Below are positions 1 to 11,041 of a stretch of DNA of 64,000 nucleotides, one piece after another. Source of the DNA: Aquimarina mycalae (lineage in GTDB: Bacteria > Bacteroidota > Bacteroidia > Flavobacteriales > Flavobacteriaceae); NCBI RefSeq assembly GCF_029906345.1, contig NZ_JARYGY010000005.1, forward strand, positions 372,001-436,000. The letters run 5' to 3'. How positions within the stretch are numbered: the first letter of the stretch is position 1; each line of letters opens with the position of its first letter. The translations under genes and the position numbers were made by a program. Under the pieces are notes generated by a model, which did not search any database, was not told the DNA's origin, and worked only from the letters and a program-made list of their open reading frames with translations.

Positions 1-3000
1 AAGATTTACACCTAATAAATATGTTCTTGGCACTGGATAAAATCCTTGATCTATACCACCACCAATAGGAGCTCCTGATGAAGCTGAAGGGTCATACCCT
101 TTATACTCTGTAAATGTGTATAGATTATTCACTGAAGCATATACTCTAAACTTATCTATCCCAACTGGTTTCATATGTTTATCTAAAAAAGTATATCCTA
201 GTTGTACATTTTGAATTCTTAAATACGAACCATCTTCAACAAAAAACGTAGAAAACAAGCTATTAGAATTAGCTCCTGTAGTTACTCTGGGAAAAGAATT
301 TGTTGTTCCTTCTCCTGTCCATCGATCCAAAAATTCATTTCTTCTATTAACTAAAGGTTGATTACGTTCGTAATTTCTTACTATATCATTTCCTATGGAA
401 GCGAATGCATAGGTTGCAAAATCAAAGTTCTTGTATTCAAAACCGATGTTCAGCCCCATAGTCGCATCTGGAATAGGGTTTCCGATATCTGTTCTGTCAT
501 CAGAATCGATTTGTCCATCTCCATTTATGTCTATATATCGTAAATCTCCAGGAGCTGCATTTGCTTGCATAGCATGAGCGTCTACTTCTGCCTGATTTTG
601 AAAAACACCATCAGTTTGCAATCCATAAAAGTATCCGATAGGTTTACCTGCTTCCATTCTAGAAGGAGGATCCTGTCCTACTCCAAATGATCCACCTGCT
701 ATAAAACTGTTTTCGCTATTCACAGATATTACTTCGTTATCAAGAGTAGTAACGTTATAGGTAATATTAAATTTAAAGTTATCAGAAAGTTGATCGTTAT
801 AGCTTATTCTAAACTCATATCCTCTGTTTTCTACAATCCCCGCATTTATTATTGGTGCGCCAGATCCTGGAGCAGCAACTCCTAAAACACCAGATACAGG
901 TGCTACTACAAGCAAATCCTCTGTTCGCTTTTTAAAATAATCAAACGTAATATCTATTTTGTTATCTAGTAGTTTTGTATCAAAACCAATATCTAAAGTT
1001 TTTTGTTGCTCCCATTTAATCTCTGGATTAGAAAGTTGGCCAATAGCTGTACCAAATACTAGCTCATCATCTATGACATATGCTCCTTCACCATTTAATA
1101 AAGACACAAACCCAAAGTCTCCAATTCTATCATTACCTATAACACCATAACTACCTCTAAGTTTAAAGAAGTTTAGCCAACTACTACTATTTAAAAATGA
1201 TTCATCAGATACTACCCAACCAATAGAAGCTGATGGAAAATATCCAAACTTGTTTTTGGGACCAAATTTTGTAGACCCATCTCTTCGGATTACTGCCGAT
1301 AATAAATATTTACCTTTATAACTATATTGTAATCTAGAGAAATATGACAACAATCTGCTATCGAAAGTATTTCCTCCATTTTGGAAATTATTAACTACAT
1401 CTGAAGCCTGAGAAATATTAGCGTTGGAAAAAGAGTTATCAATAATATCAAATCCTGTAAAACTACCAAATGATCCTGTAGTCTTAAACACTGACATTCC
1501 TAACAACACTTTCACATCATGATCATCTCCTATTAGTTTTTCGTATTTTAAGAAATTATCCCAAGTATAATCTCTGAAGAAGTTTTTAAATTCGGTAACA
1601 CTACTTCTATCTACATTAAACACCTTACCAGAACCATAAAATACTTCTGGAGAAAACACTTTTCCTTCTACCTCAGAATAATTAAATTGAAACCTGGATT
1701 CTGCGCTAAATCCATTCAAAAACTTATAATTTAACCCAAAAGTAGCACCTATTCGATTAACTCTTGTATCATTAAATGTGTTTGCTATCTGAGCTACAGG
1801 ATTAATTACTTCATTTCCTAATCCTTCGGCTAAAGTAAAATCACCATTTTCATCTCTTACGGATAATGTAGGCGCCATATTTAGTGCGTTAAATAACACA
1901 GAGCCTAATGTGTTTTCTAATAAAGTTTTTCTATTTGTTTGTGTAAATATTCCAGATGTTGTGAATTTAAAATTCTTTGCAAAATCCAAACTATAATTTA
2001 ACCTTCCTGTAAAACGATCAAAATTAGCATCTCCTCCTCCTACAATCCCATCCTGCGTTAAATACGATGTTCCTGCAGAATAAGTAGAACTCTCACCTCC
2101 TCCACTTACATTAAAGTTAATATTAGAAATTACTGCAGTTCTAAATATTTCATCCTGCCAATCTGTTCCTTCACCTAATATCGTAAAATTAGTAAAGGGA
2201 GGTGTACTACCACCAGCTGCAAACGCTTCATTAATAATTACTCCATATTCTGTGGCATTCAGCACTGATAATTTTCTTGTTGTTTCCTGAAAACCTGTAT
2301 ATGAATCTAACTCAAATTTAAGTTCTGCATTTCGTATCCCTGATTTAGTGGTTATAAGGATCACTCCGTTTGCAGCTCTCACTCCATAAATACCTGCGGT
2401 AGCGTCTTTTAATACGTTGATACTTTCAATATCATTAGGATTTAGCACACTAAGATCTTCGATAACATTTCCATCTACCAGAATCAAAGGTCTACTATCC
2501 CCATTTGTAGATATCCCTCTAATTGAGATAGTAGAACCACTTCCAGGAGCTCCAGATTGAGTAGTAATATTAACTCCAGCTACCTGACCTTGTAGTGCCT
2601 GTTCAACTCTCACAACGTTGAGCTCTTCAATTGTTTCTGCGCCAATTACAGAAACTGCTCCTGTAATTTCTTTTTTAGTTTGTGTACCATACCCTATTAC
2701 AATTACTTGCTCTAAAGACTCACTATCTTCTTGCATAATAATATTAATGACTGGATTTTGTCCAACACTTATTTCTTGTGTAGTAAAACCCACATAAGAA
2801 AATACAACAATACTTCCTCTTGGAACATTGTTTAAAACGTAATCACCATTAAAACCTGTTACCGCTCCATTTGATGTTCCTTTGACCACCACATTAACTC
2901 CTGGTAACTCTAATCCACTTGCATCTTTTACGTTTCCCCTAATCTGAATTTCTTGAGCATTAATAACTGTTGTTAAAAACACAGCCATTAAAAAATAAAT

Positions 3001-3009
3001 AATCTTCAT
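1..3009 (-). CDS. SusC/RagA-family TonB-dependent outer-membrane receptor (3' end cut by window edge)
   Basis: Outer-membrane barrel that imports oligomers, usually glycans or peptides, with a SusD lipoprotein and TonB energy. Reading from the ATG at 3009 there is a signal peptide (MKIIYFLMAVFLTTVINAQ), a carboxypeptidase-regulatory-like domain (about residues 20-95), a TonB-box region with VIGYGT, a plug domain with SISIRG and LVDGN motifs, then a long barrel. The last visible residues (YPVPRTYLLGVNL) are the usual C-terminal strand of the family, so only a few residues are missing and the protein is about 1,005 residues long. A SusD partner would be expected just left of the window. The HTH regulator and symporter upstream on the same strand suggest an uptake locus. 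Substrate unknown. The family call is firm; the reading frame was checked at both ends and for about 240 N-terminal residues. Confidence 0.93.
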   Translation of the reverse strand, partial: MKIIYFLMAVFLTTVINAQEIQIRGNVKDASGLELPGVNVVVKGTSNGAVTGFNGDYVLNNVPRGSIVVFSYVGFTTQEISVGQNPVINIIMQEDSESLEQVIVIGYGTQTKKEITGAVSVIGAETIEELNVVRVEQALQGQVAGVNITTQSGAPGSGSTISIRGISTNGDSRPLILVDGNVIEDLSVLNPNDIESINVLKDATAGIYGVRAANGVILITTKSGIRNAELKFELDSYTGFQETTRKLSVLNATEYGVIINEAFAAGGSTPPFTNFTILGEGTDWQDEIFRTAVISNINFNVSGGGESSTYSAGTSYLTQDGIVGGGDANFDRFTGRLNYSLDFAKNFKFTTSGIFTQTNRKTLLENTLGSVLFNALNMAPTLSVRDENGDFTLAEGLGNEVINPVAQIANTFNDTRVNRIGATFGLNYKFLNGFSAESRFQFNYSEVEGKVFSPEVFYGSGKVFNVDRSSVTEFKNFFRDYTWDNFLKYEKLIGDDHDVKVLLGMSVFKTTGSFGSFTGFDIIDNSFSNANISQASDVVNNFQNGGNTFDSRLLSYFSRLQYSYKGKYLLSAVIRRDGSTKFGPKNKFGYFPSASIGWVVSDESFLNSSSWLNFFKLRGSYGVIGNDRIGDFGFVSLLNGEGAYVIDDELVFGTAIGQLSNPEIKWEQQKTLDIGFDTKLLDNKIDITFDYFKKRTEDLLVVAPVSGVLGVAAPGSGAPIINAGIVENRGYEFRISYNDQLSDNFKFNITYNVTTLDNEVISVNSENSFIAGGSFGVGQDPPSRMEAGKPIGYFYGLQTDGVFQNQAEVDAHAMQANAAPGDLRYIDINGDGQIDSDDRTDIGNPIPDATMGLNIGFEYKNFDFATYAFASIGNDIVRNYERNQPLVNRRNEFLDRWTGEGTTNSFPRVTTGANSNSLFSTFFVEDGSYLRIQNVQLGYTFLDKHMKPVGIDKFRVYASVNNLYTFTEYKGYDPSASSGAPIGGGIDQGFYPVPRTYLLGVNL

Positions 3010-3032
3010 AAAATGTTTTTGTTTGATTTACT

Positions 3033-3040
3033 CAAATCTA
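3033..3040 (-). promoter_or_regulatory. Candidate -7 box for the susC-type gene
   Basis: TAGATTTG matches the Bacteroidota -7 consensus TAnnTTTG and lies about 24 bp upstream of the susC start. No TTTG at the usual 19-20 bp spacing is visible upstream (one occurs at 14 bp), so the site may need an activator such as the neighbouring HTH regulator. Confidence 0.45.
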
Positions 3041-3264
3041 GTCACGAACATTAACAAATCATTAATTAGCAACCACAACAAAAAACATACAGGATTGGAT
3101 AAAAATTAAATGTTTAAGAAAGGTTTTTTATGAATAGCCTACAAAATCTGGAAGTAATACGAGTTTATCAGGTGTTAAAAAAAAGTAAAGAAAATCATAG
3201 TGTAAGCCAACTACAACGTTGGAGTATAGGTAATGTTGTGGTAATTACAACTCATGTTGTAGTG

Positions 3265-6072
3265 CTAAATCTCTAAGATGTAGTTTACAAGATTATCAGA
3301 ATGCTTTAATTTTAACTTTTTTCTTAATCTATATCTCTTAATCTCAACACTTCTTACAGAAATATTCAACAAAGGAGCTATTTCTTTAGAAGATAAATTA
3401 AGTCTCAAATATGTGCAAAATCTAAGATCATGGGGTGTTAAATCGTTATGTTTCTTCTTTAACTTCTTTAAAAAGTCTTTATCCACATTATTAAAAGCTT
3501 CCTCAAAATGTTTCCAATCGTCCTTATTATTCAAGTTTCTATCGATTATTCGTTCCACACTTTTTATGCTGCTTCTATCTGATTCTGCTTTTTCTAATTC
3601 TTTTTTGATTGTACTAAGAATTTCATTCTTCTTAATAATATTCATTGTGGACGAAGCTAATTCACGATTTTTACTCTCTATATCTTGAGTTAATTTTTCG
3701 TTACTTAGTTTCATTATCTCGCGTTCGCTCTCTAATGCTCTCAACTCTAATTGTTTCTGATTTTCTTCAACCAGTTTTTCTCTTTGTCTAGCATAATAAC
3801 GTTTATATGATCTATGCATTAAAAGTAATAAAACAAGTAAGGTTAACGAATATATCACAATTGCTAATACAGAAAAATACCATGGTCTATCAATGATAAA
3901 CTTGTACTCTTTCACTTTTTCGCCCACTATATTTCCTGTTTTAGTTCTCACCATAAAGGTATATTCTCCAAAAGGTAAGTTTTCAAAGACTACATTAGTT
4001 TTAGTAGTCCAATCACTCCAATTTTCATAAAACCCATCAAGTGTATATTGAAATCTAGATATCAGGTATTTATCATATTCAGGGATGGCATATACAAACG
4101 AAACTGTATTTTGATTAGATTCAAAAATAGGCAACTCATCAGAAAATGCAACTTCTTTGAATTGAGTATCTTTTTGTTTTACAGATACTTTATCTATAAT
4201 TATATTATGACTTCTTAAATTAATTTTGGACAAATCCAGAATCATATATCCATCTGTAGTACCTAGTAAGTATTCATCATCCTTAATATGCAAAATATTC
4301 TCAAAACCAATCATTTCTTTTCTCAAAGAACGTGGAATTGGTATTTTATCAACCTTTATATTATCTGAAAACTGACTGGGATATATATAACTAAGATCTT
4401 CATCAGAAAAATTCCATAATCTGCCTGTATTATCCGTTATCAATTTACCATTTACATAATCGTTTACATTGAACACCTGATTCAACAAACTATCTTTGTA
4501 AAATATCTTTTCCTCTTTATTGTACTGAAAAACACCTTGTCCATGTGAATATAAGAGATTCTCTTTAAATCTATTGATTATTGAATTTTTACCTTTTATT
4601 ACGGATGAATCCCTGGTAATCTCTAGCAATTTTGAAAATTGCTTGTCAGTTCTAATTTTGAAAACACCTTTATATTCATGATTAACCCATATTTCATCAT
4701 CATACGTTTCAATAAATCTTGCAGAATAATCAAATCCTTCCAACTCTCGTTTCAGTGACCAATTACCTTGATTCTTTTCTAATATACTAAGTCCACTATA
4801 TGATCCCTGAAGCAGGATGTTAGGATTATCATATATTGGTCTAAAAATCCAAGCTCCAGCTATGGGTGAAATCAATCTCGAATCATCTTCGTTTATAATA
4901 AAGGTTCCTGAATTATGTCCACAAAAAAGAGAATTATCAAATTCAAAAAGATTCCAGACCTGTCCATTAGTGCCTGCTACTATTTTAAATGGTTCATTAG
5001 TATCAAACTTTTTACAAAACAATCCTTGATTTGTACCTAGATATAAATATTCATTAAAAATTGCCGAGGTATATACTGTTCCTATTTTTCCTTTGTCATC
5101 ATTAAATATCTTTATCGGTGATTTAAGATTTATACAGTTAACGCCATTATCTAAAGCCAGCCATAAATTTTCTTCGACATCCTCAAACAATGATAAGACC
5201 GTATTATTATTTAATCCATTGCTTTGATTTATATGATATATTACTTCTCCTTTCGAAGAAAGATAGATGACACCATTAGAGATGGTACCTAATGCAAAAC
5301 TCTTGTCTTTTAATTGTATCCCACTATATATAGTGGAACTCTTTAATATTTCATCAGCAGGCGTATTCCATTTTTGAATGGAATTGCCTGAAATTTCAAA
5401 AAAACCATCAGTTTCTGTTAATACAAGAATTCCATTAAGAGTTTCTGAAATAGTAACTACTTTATCATTTGTATACAATGAAAGATCAGCTATGAGCGTT
5501 GGTTGTCCTTTTTGTATCTTAAAAATCCCATTATTTATATCTTGATAATACACAACTCCATTAACGTTAAACATGCTAAGCATTGCAATATCGGACTCTA
5601 TGATATCAATTTGATTGTTATCCGAATTATAGATATAAATTCTATTAAGTGATTGAAACAAAACGCGGTTTTCCAGGTGTACAATATACCAGAACTGTTC
5701 ATCCTCAATTAAACGGTCTTTTATAATATCACTTAATGATGTATATTCTAGTGTGCCAAAAGTATTTTTCTTCCAGAAACCAAAATTCATATAGAAACCT
5801 GTGTAAATGCGGTCATCAACCACTTTTACAGATCTCATAATAGTTTCGTTAGGTGTAGGATATAAAGTCCAATTGGAACCATTAAACTCTAGCAATCCCT
5901 TATTATTGGCTATATAAATATATCTATTATTCGCCTGAGAAACTGACCAATTTTGAGTTTCTCCACCATAAACATCTGGAAAATACGTTTCTATTGGCGG
6001 TAATTCTTGTGCAGTAATTATCGCCGAAAGCAGAAAGCATAGAAATAAAAATATTCTTTTGTTATATTTCAA
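3265..6072 (-). CDS. Propeller/Y_Y_Y sensor-regulator with C-terminal LuxR-type HTH
   Basis: One-component membrane regulator of the kind that controls SusCD loci. Order of parts: signal peptide (residues 1-22, KRIFLFLCFLLSA core), a periplasmic beta-propeller built from two-component-propeller-like repeats (about 25-640), a Y_Y_Y (triple tyrosine) domain (about 690-750, with YTLDGFYENWSDW), one membrane span (about 757-778), a cytoplasmic coiled coil (about 780-850) and a LuxR-type HTH at the end (SSKEIAPLLNISVRSVEIKR). There is no histidine-kinase domain. The start is TTG, at once after the TAA stop of the upstream symporter (TAATTG). The next in-frame ATG lies about 80 residues in and would lose the signal peptide, so TTG is preferred. 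Likely target is the adjacent susC-type operon (inference). Confidence 0.88.
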   Translation of the reverse strand: MKYNKRIFLFLCFLLSAIITAQELPPIETYFPDVYGGETQNWSVSQANNRYIYIANNKGLLEFNGSNWTLYPTPNETIMRSVKVVDDRIYTGFYMNFGFWKKNTFGTLEYTSLSDIIKDRLIEDEQFWYIVHLENRVLFQSLNRIYIYNSDNNQIDIIESDIAMLSMFNVNGVVYYQDINNGIFKIQKGQPTLIADLSLYTNDKVVTISETLNGILVLTETDGFFEISGNSIQKWNTPADEILKSSTIYSGIQLKDKSFALGTISNGVIYLSSKGEVIYHINQSNGLNNNTVLSLFEDVEENLWLALDNGVNCINLKSPIKIFNDDKGKIGTVYTSAIFNEYLYLGTNQGLFCKKFDTNEPFKIVAGTNGQVWNLFEFDNSLFCGHNSGTFIINEDDSRLISPIAGAWIFRPIYDNPNILLQGSYSGLSILEKNQGNWSLKRELEGFDYSARFIETYDDEIWVNHEYKGVFKIRTDKQFSKLLEITRDSSVIKGKNSIINRFKENLLYSHGQGVFQYNKEEKIFYKDSLLNQVFNVNDYVNGKLITDNTGRLWNFSDEDLSYIYPSQFSDNIKVDKIPIPRSLRKEMIGFENILHIKDDEYLLGTTDGYMILDLSKINLRSHNIIIDKVSVKQKDTQFKEVAFSDELPIFESNQNTVSFVYAIPEYDKYLISRFQYTLDGFYENWSDWTTKTNVVFENLPFGEYTFMVRTKTGNIVGEKVKEYKFIIDRPWYFSVLAIVIYSLTLLVLLLLMHRSYKRYYARQREKLVEENQKQLELRALESEREIMKLSNEKLTQDIESKNRELASSTMNIIKKNEILSTIKKELEKAESDRSSIKSVERIIDRNLNNKDDWKHFEEAFNNVDKDFLKKLKKKHNDLTPHDLRFCTYLRLNLSSKEIAPLLNISVRSVEIKRYRLRKKLKLKHSDNLVNYILEI

Positions 6073-7719
6073 TTAGTTAAAATAAATATACGTAGATATC
6101 ACAATTAAGCATACTATAGCACCTACAATTTTAGTATACTTCCAAGGTGTGATATCCACTTCTTTGGTATACTGCTGCTCATATGCCTCTTCTCTTGGAT
6201 ACAATTTACCAATTATTAACATAATAATGATATTCAATACAAAAAGAATCGCCATTACATGTAAGAAATGTGGATAAGAAGATGCACCTATACTCTCTAA
6301 CTGTGCAGCATCTGTTATACCAGAAGCTTGAGCAGCTTCTATGGCACGATCTTGGACAATAGGCTTGATAATAAATTGACTTAATATGTATAGTAATGAA
6401 CCTGATATAACACCTATTTTACCAGCAATTGCAGGCACTTTCTTAGTAAGATAACCTACAACTATAATTGTCAAAATAGGAATACTATAAATCCCATTCA
6501 CTTCTTGTAAATAATCAAAAAGGCTACCTGCATTTGCAATAAAAGGTGCTACTGCCATAGCAAGAATAGCTAATAAAACACCAAAACTCTTTCCTGCTTT
6601 TACTACCTGTTTTTCATTTGCATCCTTGTTAATATATTGTTTATAAATATCTAAACCAAAAAGAGTTACAGAACTATTTAATGCACTATTAAAAGAGCTT
6701 AAAATTGCACCAAAAAGCACTGCCGCAAAGAAACCAACCAATGACACTGGTAATACCTTACTTACTAAAGTTGGGTAAGCTTCATCTGCTACTTCTAACT
6801 CTCCATTAAATAAGTGGAAAGCTATAATACCTGGTAATACAACTATAATTGGACCTAATATTTTCAAGAATGACCCTAATAACAACCCTTTCTGCCCTTC
6901 TTTAAGGTTTTTGGCACCTAACGCTCTTTGTATAATTGCCTGATTCGTTCCCCAATAAAACAATTGTACCAACATCATCCCAGTAAATATAGTAGCAAAA
7001 GGAATCGAAGAGTTTGAATCACCTATAACGTCGAACTTTTCAGGATTTGTTGTCATTAATGTTGTAATACCATCAGAAATACTACCGTCTCCTATCTCTA
7101 ATAAACCAAAAACTGGAATCATAATACCTCCTATCAATAATCCAACAGCATTGATTGTATCCGATACCGCTACCGCTTTTAATCCTCCAAAAATTGCATA
7201 AATAGATCCTATCACACCAATACCAACAACACATATCCATATCGAAGCACTTTTTGACACTCCCAATAATTCAGGAACATCAAACATAGTACTGATCGCT
7301 AAAGACCCTGAATACAATACAATTGGTAAAAACACGACTACATAACCTGTTAAAAACAATCCTGATGTAATCGCTTTTGTTGTGGTATCATAACGTCGTT
7401 CTAAAAATTGAGGAACGGTTGTTATTCCTCCTTTAAGATATCTGGGTAATAAGAAAACAGCAGTAATTACCATTGCTATGGCGGCAAGAGTTTCCCAGGC
7501 CATCACAAGAATACCTTCTGAATATGAGGATCCGTTTAATCCAACGATCTGTTCTGTAGATAAGTTAGTAAGCAATAAAGAACCTGCAATAACCACAGCT
7601 GTTAAACTACGACCTCCTAAAAAATAACCATCAGAAGATGTTTCATCTGTCTTTCTAGTGGCTAAATATGATATGATCGCAACTAAAAGTGTGAATCCTA
7701 CAAAAGAAATAATACCCAT
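6073..7719 (-). CDS. Sodium:solute symporter (SSS/SLC5 family)
   Basis: Inner-membrane Na+-coupled transporter of 548 residues with about 13-14 predicted membrane segments. The N-terminus carries the SSS signature region (YFLGGRSLTAVVIAGSLLLT, then LSTEQIVGLNG), followed by alternating hydrophobic helices and the WGTNQAIIQRALGAKN segment typical of SGLT/YidK-like sugar symporters. It is the first gene of the minus-strand group symporter, HTH regulator, susC, and its stop abuts the regulator start without a gap. Together they suggest outer-membrane uptake by SusC and inner-membrane import of the released monomer by this symporter. Substrate cannot be told from sequence; a sugar or sugar acid is most likely. 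Confidence 0.9.
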   Translation of the reverse strand: MGIISFVGFTLLVAIISYLATRKTDETSSDGYFLGGRSLTAVVIAGSLLLTNLSTEQIVGLNGSSYSEGILVMAWETLAAIAMVITAVFLLPRYLKGGITTVPQFLERRYDTTTKAITSGLFLTGYVVVFLPIVLYSGSLAISTMFDVPELLGVSKSASIWICVVGIGVIGSIYAIFGGLKAVAVSDTINAVGLLIGGIMIPVFGLLEIGDGSISDGITTLMTTNPEKFDVIGDSNSSIPFATIFTGMMLVQLFYWGTNQAIIQRALGAKNLKEGQKGLLLGSFLKILGPIIVVLPGIIAFHLFNGELEVADEAYPTLVSKVLPVSLVGFFAAVLFGAILSSFNSALNSSVTLFGLDIYKQYINKDANEKQVVKAGKSFGVLLAILAMAVAPFIANAGSLFDYLQEVNGIYSIPILTIIVVGYLTKKVPAIAGKIGVISGSLLYILSQFIIKPIVQDRAIEAAQASGITDAAQLESIGASSYPHFLHVMAILFVLNIIIMLIIGKLYPREEAYEQQYTKEVDITPWKYTKIVGAIVCLIVISTYIYFN

Positions 7720-7866
7720 ATCTAAATTTTAATGATTTGTTAAGAATCATAAAAATATCAGATATAATTTAATCTCGTTACCAATAATACCAAAAAAATA
7801 GCAGTGTATAGTTTTTGTATAGTTATTCAAAAACACAACCTTATGAAATACAGTGTTTTATGAAAA

Positions 7867-10800
7867 TCACTTCTTATAATGTACAGTATACCTCCAATAT
7901 GAGAACGCTCCTAAAATTAGCCAAGCGAGTGCACTATAGTATACCGCTGATGGCGTTACTACTTGATCTCCACTGGCATAAGAATGTAGTCCTTTTAAAT
8001 AAAAATTTACTCCAAAATATGTCATCAATATAGCTCCAACGGCCAATACCGACATCAGGTTAAAAAACCACCTTCCTCTCAATCCAGGCACTAATCGCAT
8101 ATGAATTACAAAAGCGTATACCATAATACTTACCAATGCCCAAGTTTCTTTTGGATCCCAACCCCAATAGCGACCCCAACTTTCATTAGCCCACATTCCT
8201 CCTAAAAAGTTACCTATCGTTAACATTACTAATCCAATAGTTAATGCCATTTCATTAATAATGGTAAGTTCCTTAATGGTAAGGTCCATACGTTTTTTAT
8301 TGGATTTTGTGGTCAATATCATTAATAACAACGCCAACACGCCTAAAATAGCTCCGACAAAAAATGGTCCATAACTTCCAACAATTATAGATACATGAAT
8401 CAGTACCCAATATGAATCTAATACTGGTTGTAAATTTGCAATTGCAGGGTCAGTCCAGTTTTGATGTGCAAAAAATAGTATGATCGCAGCTACAAAAGCT
8501 GTTGCAGCAATAGTTAGGTTACTCTTTTTACCAAACGCCAGTCCTAAAGCCATAGTAGCCCATGCTACGTAAATCATCGATTCATAGGCATCACTCCAAG
8601 GCGCATGTCCAGATACATACCATCTAATGATCAAACCAGAAGTATGCACCATAAAAATAAGAATGATCAGTCCGATGAACCCTTTAATCAATATTCGTAT
8701 AAACCCTAGATCAAAAAATATCCCTAGTATGATAATCATAATCAGTAAGAGTCCAATCATCATATAATATCTATATAATGTTCTAAAAACATCATATTTA
8801 TTTAGTGCAATTTCAGCTTGGATTTTTTCATCTGTTGGCATGACTTCACTACCAAATTTTGTTTGAAAATCCTTAATACTTTTGATGTACTGATCAGGTT
8901 TACTGTAATCTCCAGAAACTCTTGCTTCTTGTAGTGCTTGTCTATAAATAGGTATAATCTGTCTTGTATAAACAGAATCCATACCTGTAAATTTATATTC
9001 ATTAAGTTGAGGAACAGAAACCCATGTATTATTTTCATCTTCAGGAACTGGAAAAATCCTAAGTATTCCGCCTCCTAATGCTTGATTTAACAGGTAAAAC
9101 TTTTCATGAGTTTTTAAGAAATCTTTTTCAAAACTACTTGGAGTATTTGTACTACTAGCTCTCTCGAGATAAGGATCTAATTTATAAGATCCATCTGGTT
9201 CTACAAGATCTATTAATGAAACTCTTCTTTCTGATTTAGAAACTCCTAATATCTTACGAATACTATCATTCTCTCTTTGTATTTCTATAATCGGTACGCT
9301 ATACCAAATAAATGGATTTTCAACCATCGATACAAAAACCTGATCTGCGGTTAAGCCTTCATAGGTATCTCTTTTACTAAGCTTTCGAAGTAATTCAGAG
9401 GAAAATGTATTTACGGGTTTCATTCTACCTCGTTCATCCTGAATAATTACACTTCCGAATTTTGCAGCATGTTCTTTACTAACCGCATTGGCTTTGATCA
9501 CTGAATCCAATTGAACCTTACTAGGTAGGGTTTGTAAGTGATTCACATGACCAGGTTCTTCTTGAGCGAAAGAAAACGTAGAAACCGAAAATATAATCAA
9601 AGCTGTTAATACTTTCTTCTTTGACTTTACCTTATTTAGCATTTGTTCTAAGTCCTTGAATCTTGAACCTTTTGTAAATAAAATAAGCATTAATCCAAGA
9701 TATAGTAACATGTATCCTGCATAAGTAATTTTTGTTCCCCAATAATCATGATTCACAGATAATACGGTACCTTTTTCATCAGGATCAAAGGATGCTTGAA
9801 AAAATCGATATCCTTTATGATCCAGTACATGATTCATATATATATCATAGGGTTGTGATGCCTTATTTTCTTCTACAATATCTACTTTACTCATAAATGA
9901 TTTGTAGACTTTTTCAGTACCAGGTTGCTTTTCAGCAATAAAATCATTCAGTTTTAACGAAAAAGGAAGTTCCATTCTTTTAGATCCATAGTTAAAATAC
10001 ATATCCAACCCTCCAAGAGATACTTTTTGCATATCATTTGCATATCCTTTTCCTCCTAATAACTTAACTTCTTTAGTTTCTCCATTAGTAGAAACATCAA
10101 AAATAAGTGCATCTTGTTGCCCTTTTTCTTTATCTTCTATAGGAATGATATCATATTTACCAGTAATCACAGGATCAGGTATTACAAATTGCATTCCTGC
10201 GGTTTGATACAATGATCTCAACATTAATGGTTGTATACTATCTTTCATAACCAAACCTTGCTGCTGATCTGCCATACGCAAGTATGAACCATCAAAAGGA
10301 GATTCTATGTAGTACTCATCATTTTTATAAGATATATTAATCGCTCCTTTGGTAGGTATATTAAAAGCTACCAAAATATTATGAATGTTTGATACCTCTC
10401 CTTCTTTAAGATAATGATCATGGCGATTTCCATCTCCAGCTTCTACTATTTTCAGATAATTCTCACCATCTTCGGTTTCTACCAAGCCCATTTCTGCTCC
10501 CTGAATATAATCTTTATATTGAATTGAAACAGGTTGAAGATTATAATCTGTATCTATCGTAAAATCATTATTGGTAGCTTGAGCGAGTTCTAACTTTTCA
10601 GAAATTACTCTTCTTCGGGGTTCTCCATCAATCTCTCCATCTAGAAAAATTGTTAAATAAGTTCTTTCAGAAAGAAATTCTGAAGTAGTTTCACCTTCAC
10701 GTATTGGCATAACTCCTTCATAACTAATATATCGCGTAATAAAAGCACCTAGAATGATCAAAATAAAGGAAAGGTGCAACAATAACGTTGCCCACTTTTC

Positions 10801-11022
10801 TCTTTTGTATAATCTATATCGAACTATGTTTCCGCAGAAGTTGATCATAAAAAAAGCCATAATAGCTTCGAACCACCAAGTATTATATATCCATATTCTT
10901 GCTGCAGTAGTACCATAATCATCTTCTAGAAACGTACCAATACCCATAGACACGGCAAATGCTATAAACAAGACTGCCATTAATCGGGTAGAAAATAAAA
11001 TACTTGCCAACTTCTTTTGCAT
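7867..11022 (-). CDS. ccsBA: Cytochrome c biogenesis fusion protein (ResB/CcsB plus CcsA)
   Basis: System II cytochrome c synthetase that carries haem across the inner membrane and attaches it to apocytochromes c in the periplasm. The 1,051-residue protein joins an N-terminal ResB/CcsB part (about residues 1-470: four membrane spans around a large periplasmic domain) to a C-terminal CcsA part (about 740-1051) with many spans and the tryptophan-rich haem-handling motif WGRYWGWDPKETW. Histidines in the flanking helices (FVIHMRL, LIHVSIIVG) fit haem ligands. Such fusions are the norm in Bacteroidota. The segment AQEEPGHVNHL near residue 500, after a hydrophobic helix, begins the second periplasmic portion. 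A -7 box lies just upstream (11042-11049). Confidence 0.93.
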   Translation of the reverse strand: MQKKLASILFSTRLMAVLFIAFAVSMGIGTFLEDDYGTTAARIWIYNTWWFEAIMAFFMINFCGNIVRYRLYKREKWATLLLHLSFILIILGAFITRYISYEGVMPIREGETTSEFLSERTYLTIFLDGEIDGEPRRRVISEKLELAQATNNDFTIDTDYNLQPVSIQYKDYIQGAEMGLVETEDGENYLKIVEAGDGNRHDHYLKEGEVSNIHNILVAFNIPTKGAINISYKNDEYYIESPFDGSYLRMADQQQGLVMKDSIQPLMLRSLYQTAGMQFVIPDPVITGKYDIIPIEDKEKGQQDALIFDVSTNGETKEVKLLGGKGYANDMQKVSLGGLDMYFNYGSKRMELPFSLKLNDFIAEKQPGTEKVYKSFMSKVDIVEENKASQPYDIYMNHVLDHKGYRFFQASFDPDEKGTVLSVNHDYWGTKITYAGYMLLYLGLMLILFTKGSRFKDLEQMLNKVKSKKKVLTALIIFSVSTFSFAQEEPGHVNHLQTLPSKVQLDSVIKANAVSKEHAAKFGSVIIQDERGRMKPVNTFSSELLRKLSKRDTYEGLTADQVFVSMVENPFIWYSVPIIEIQRENDSIRKILGVSKSERRVSLIDLVEPDGSYKLDPYLERASSTNTPSSFEKDFLKTHEKFYLLNQALGGGILRIFPVPEDENNTWVSVPQLNEYKFTGMDSVYTRQIIPIYRQALQEARVSGDYSKPDQYIKSIKDFQTKFGSEVMPTDEKIQAEIALNKYDVFRTLYRYYMMIGLLLIMIIILGIFFDLGFIRILIKGFIGLIILIFMVHTSGLIIRWYVSGHAPWSDAYESMIYVAWATMALGLAFGKKSNLTIAATAFVAAIILFFAHQNWTDPAIANLQPVLDSYWVLIHVSIIVGSYGPFFVGAILGVLALLLMILTTKSNKKRMDLTIKELTIINEMALTIGLVMLTIGNFLGGMWANESWGRYWGWDPKETWALVSIMVYAFVIHMRLVPGLRGRWFFNLMSVLAVGAILMTYFGVNFYLKGLHSYASGDQVVTPSAVYYSALAWLILGAFSYWRYTVHYKK

Positions 11023-11041
11023 TGTAATTTTTTTAGCTCGG

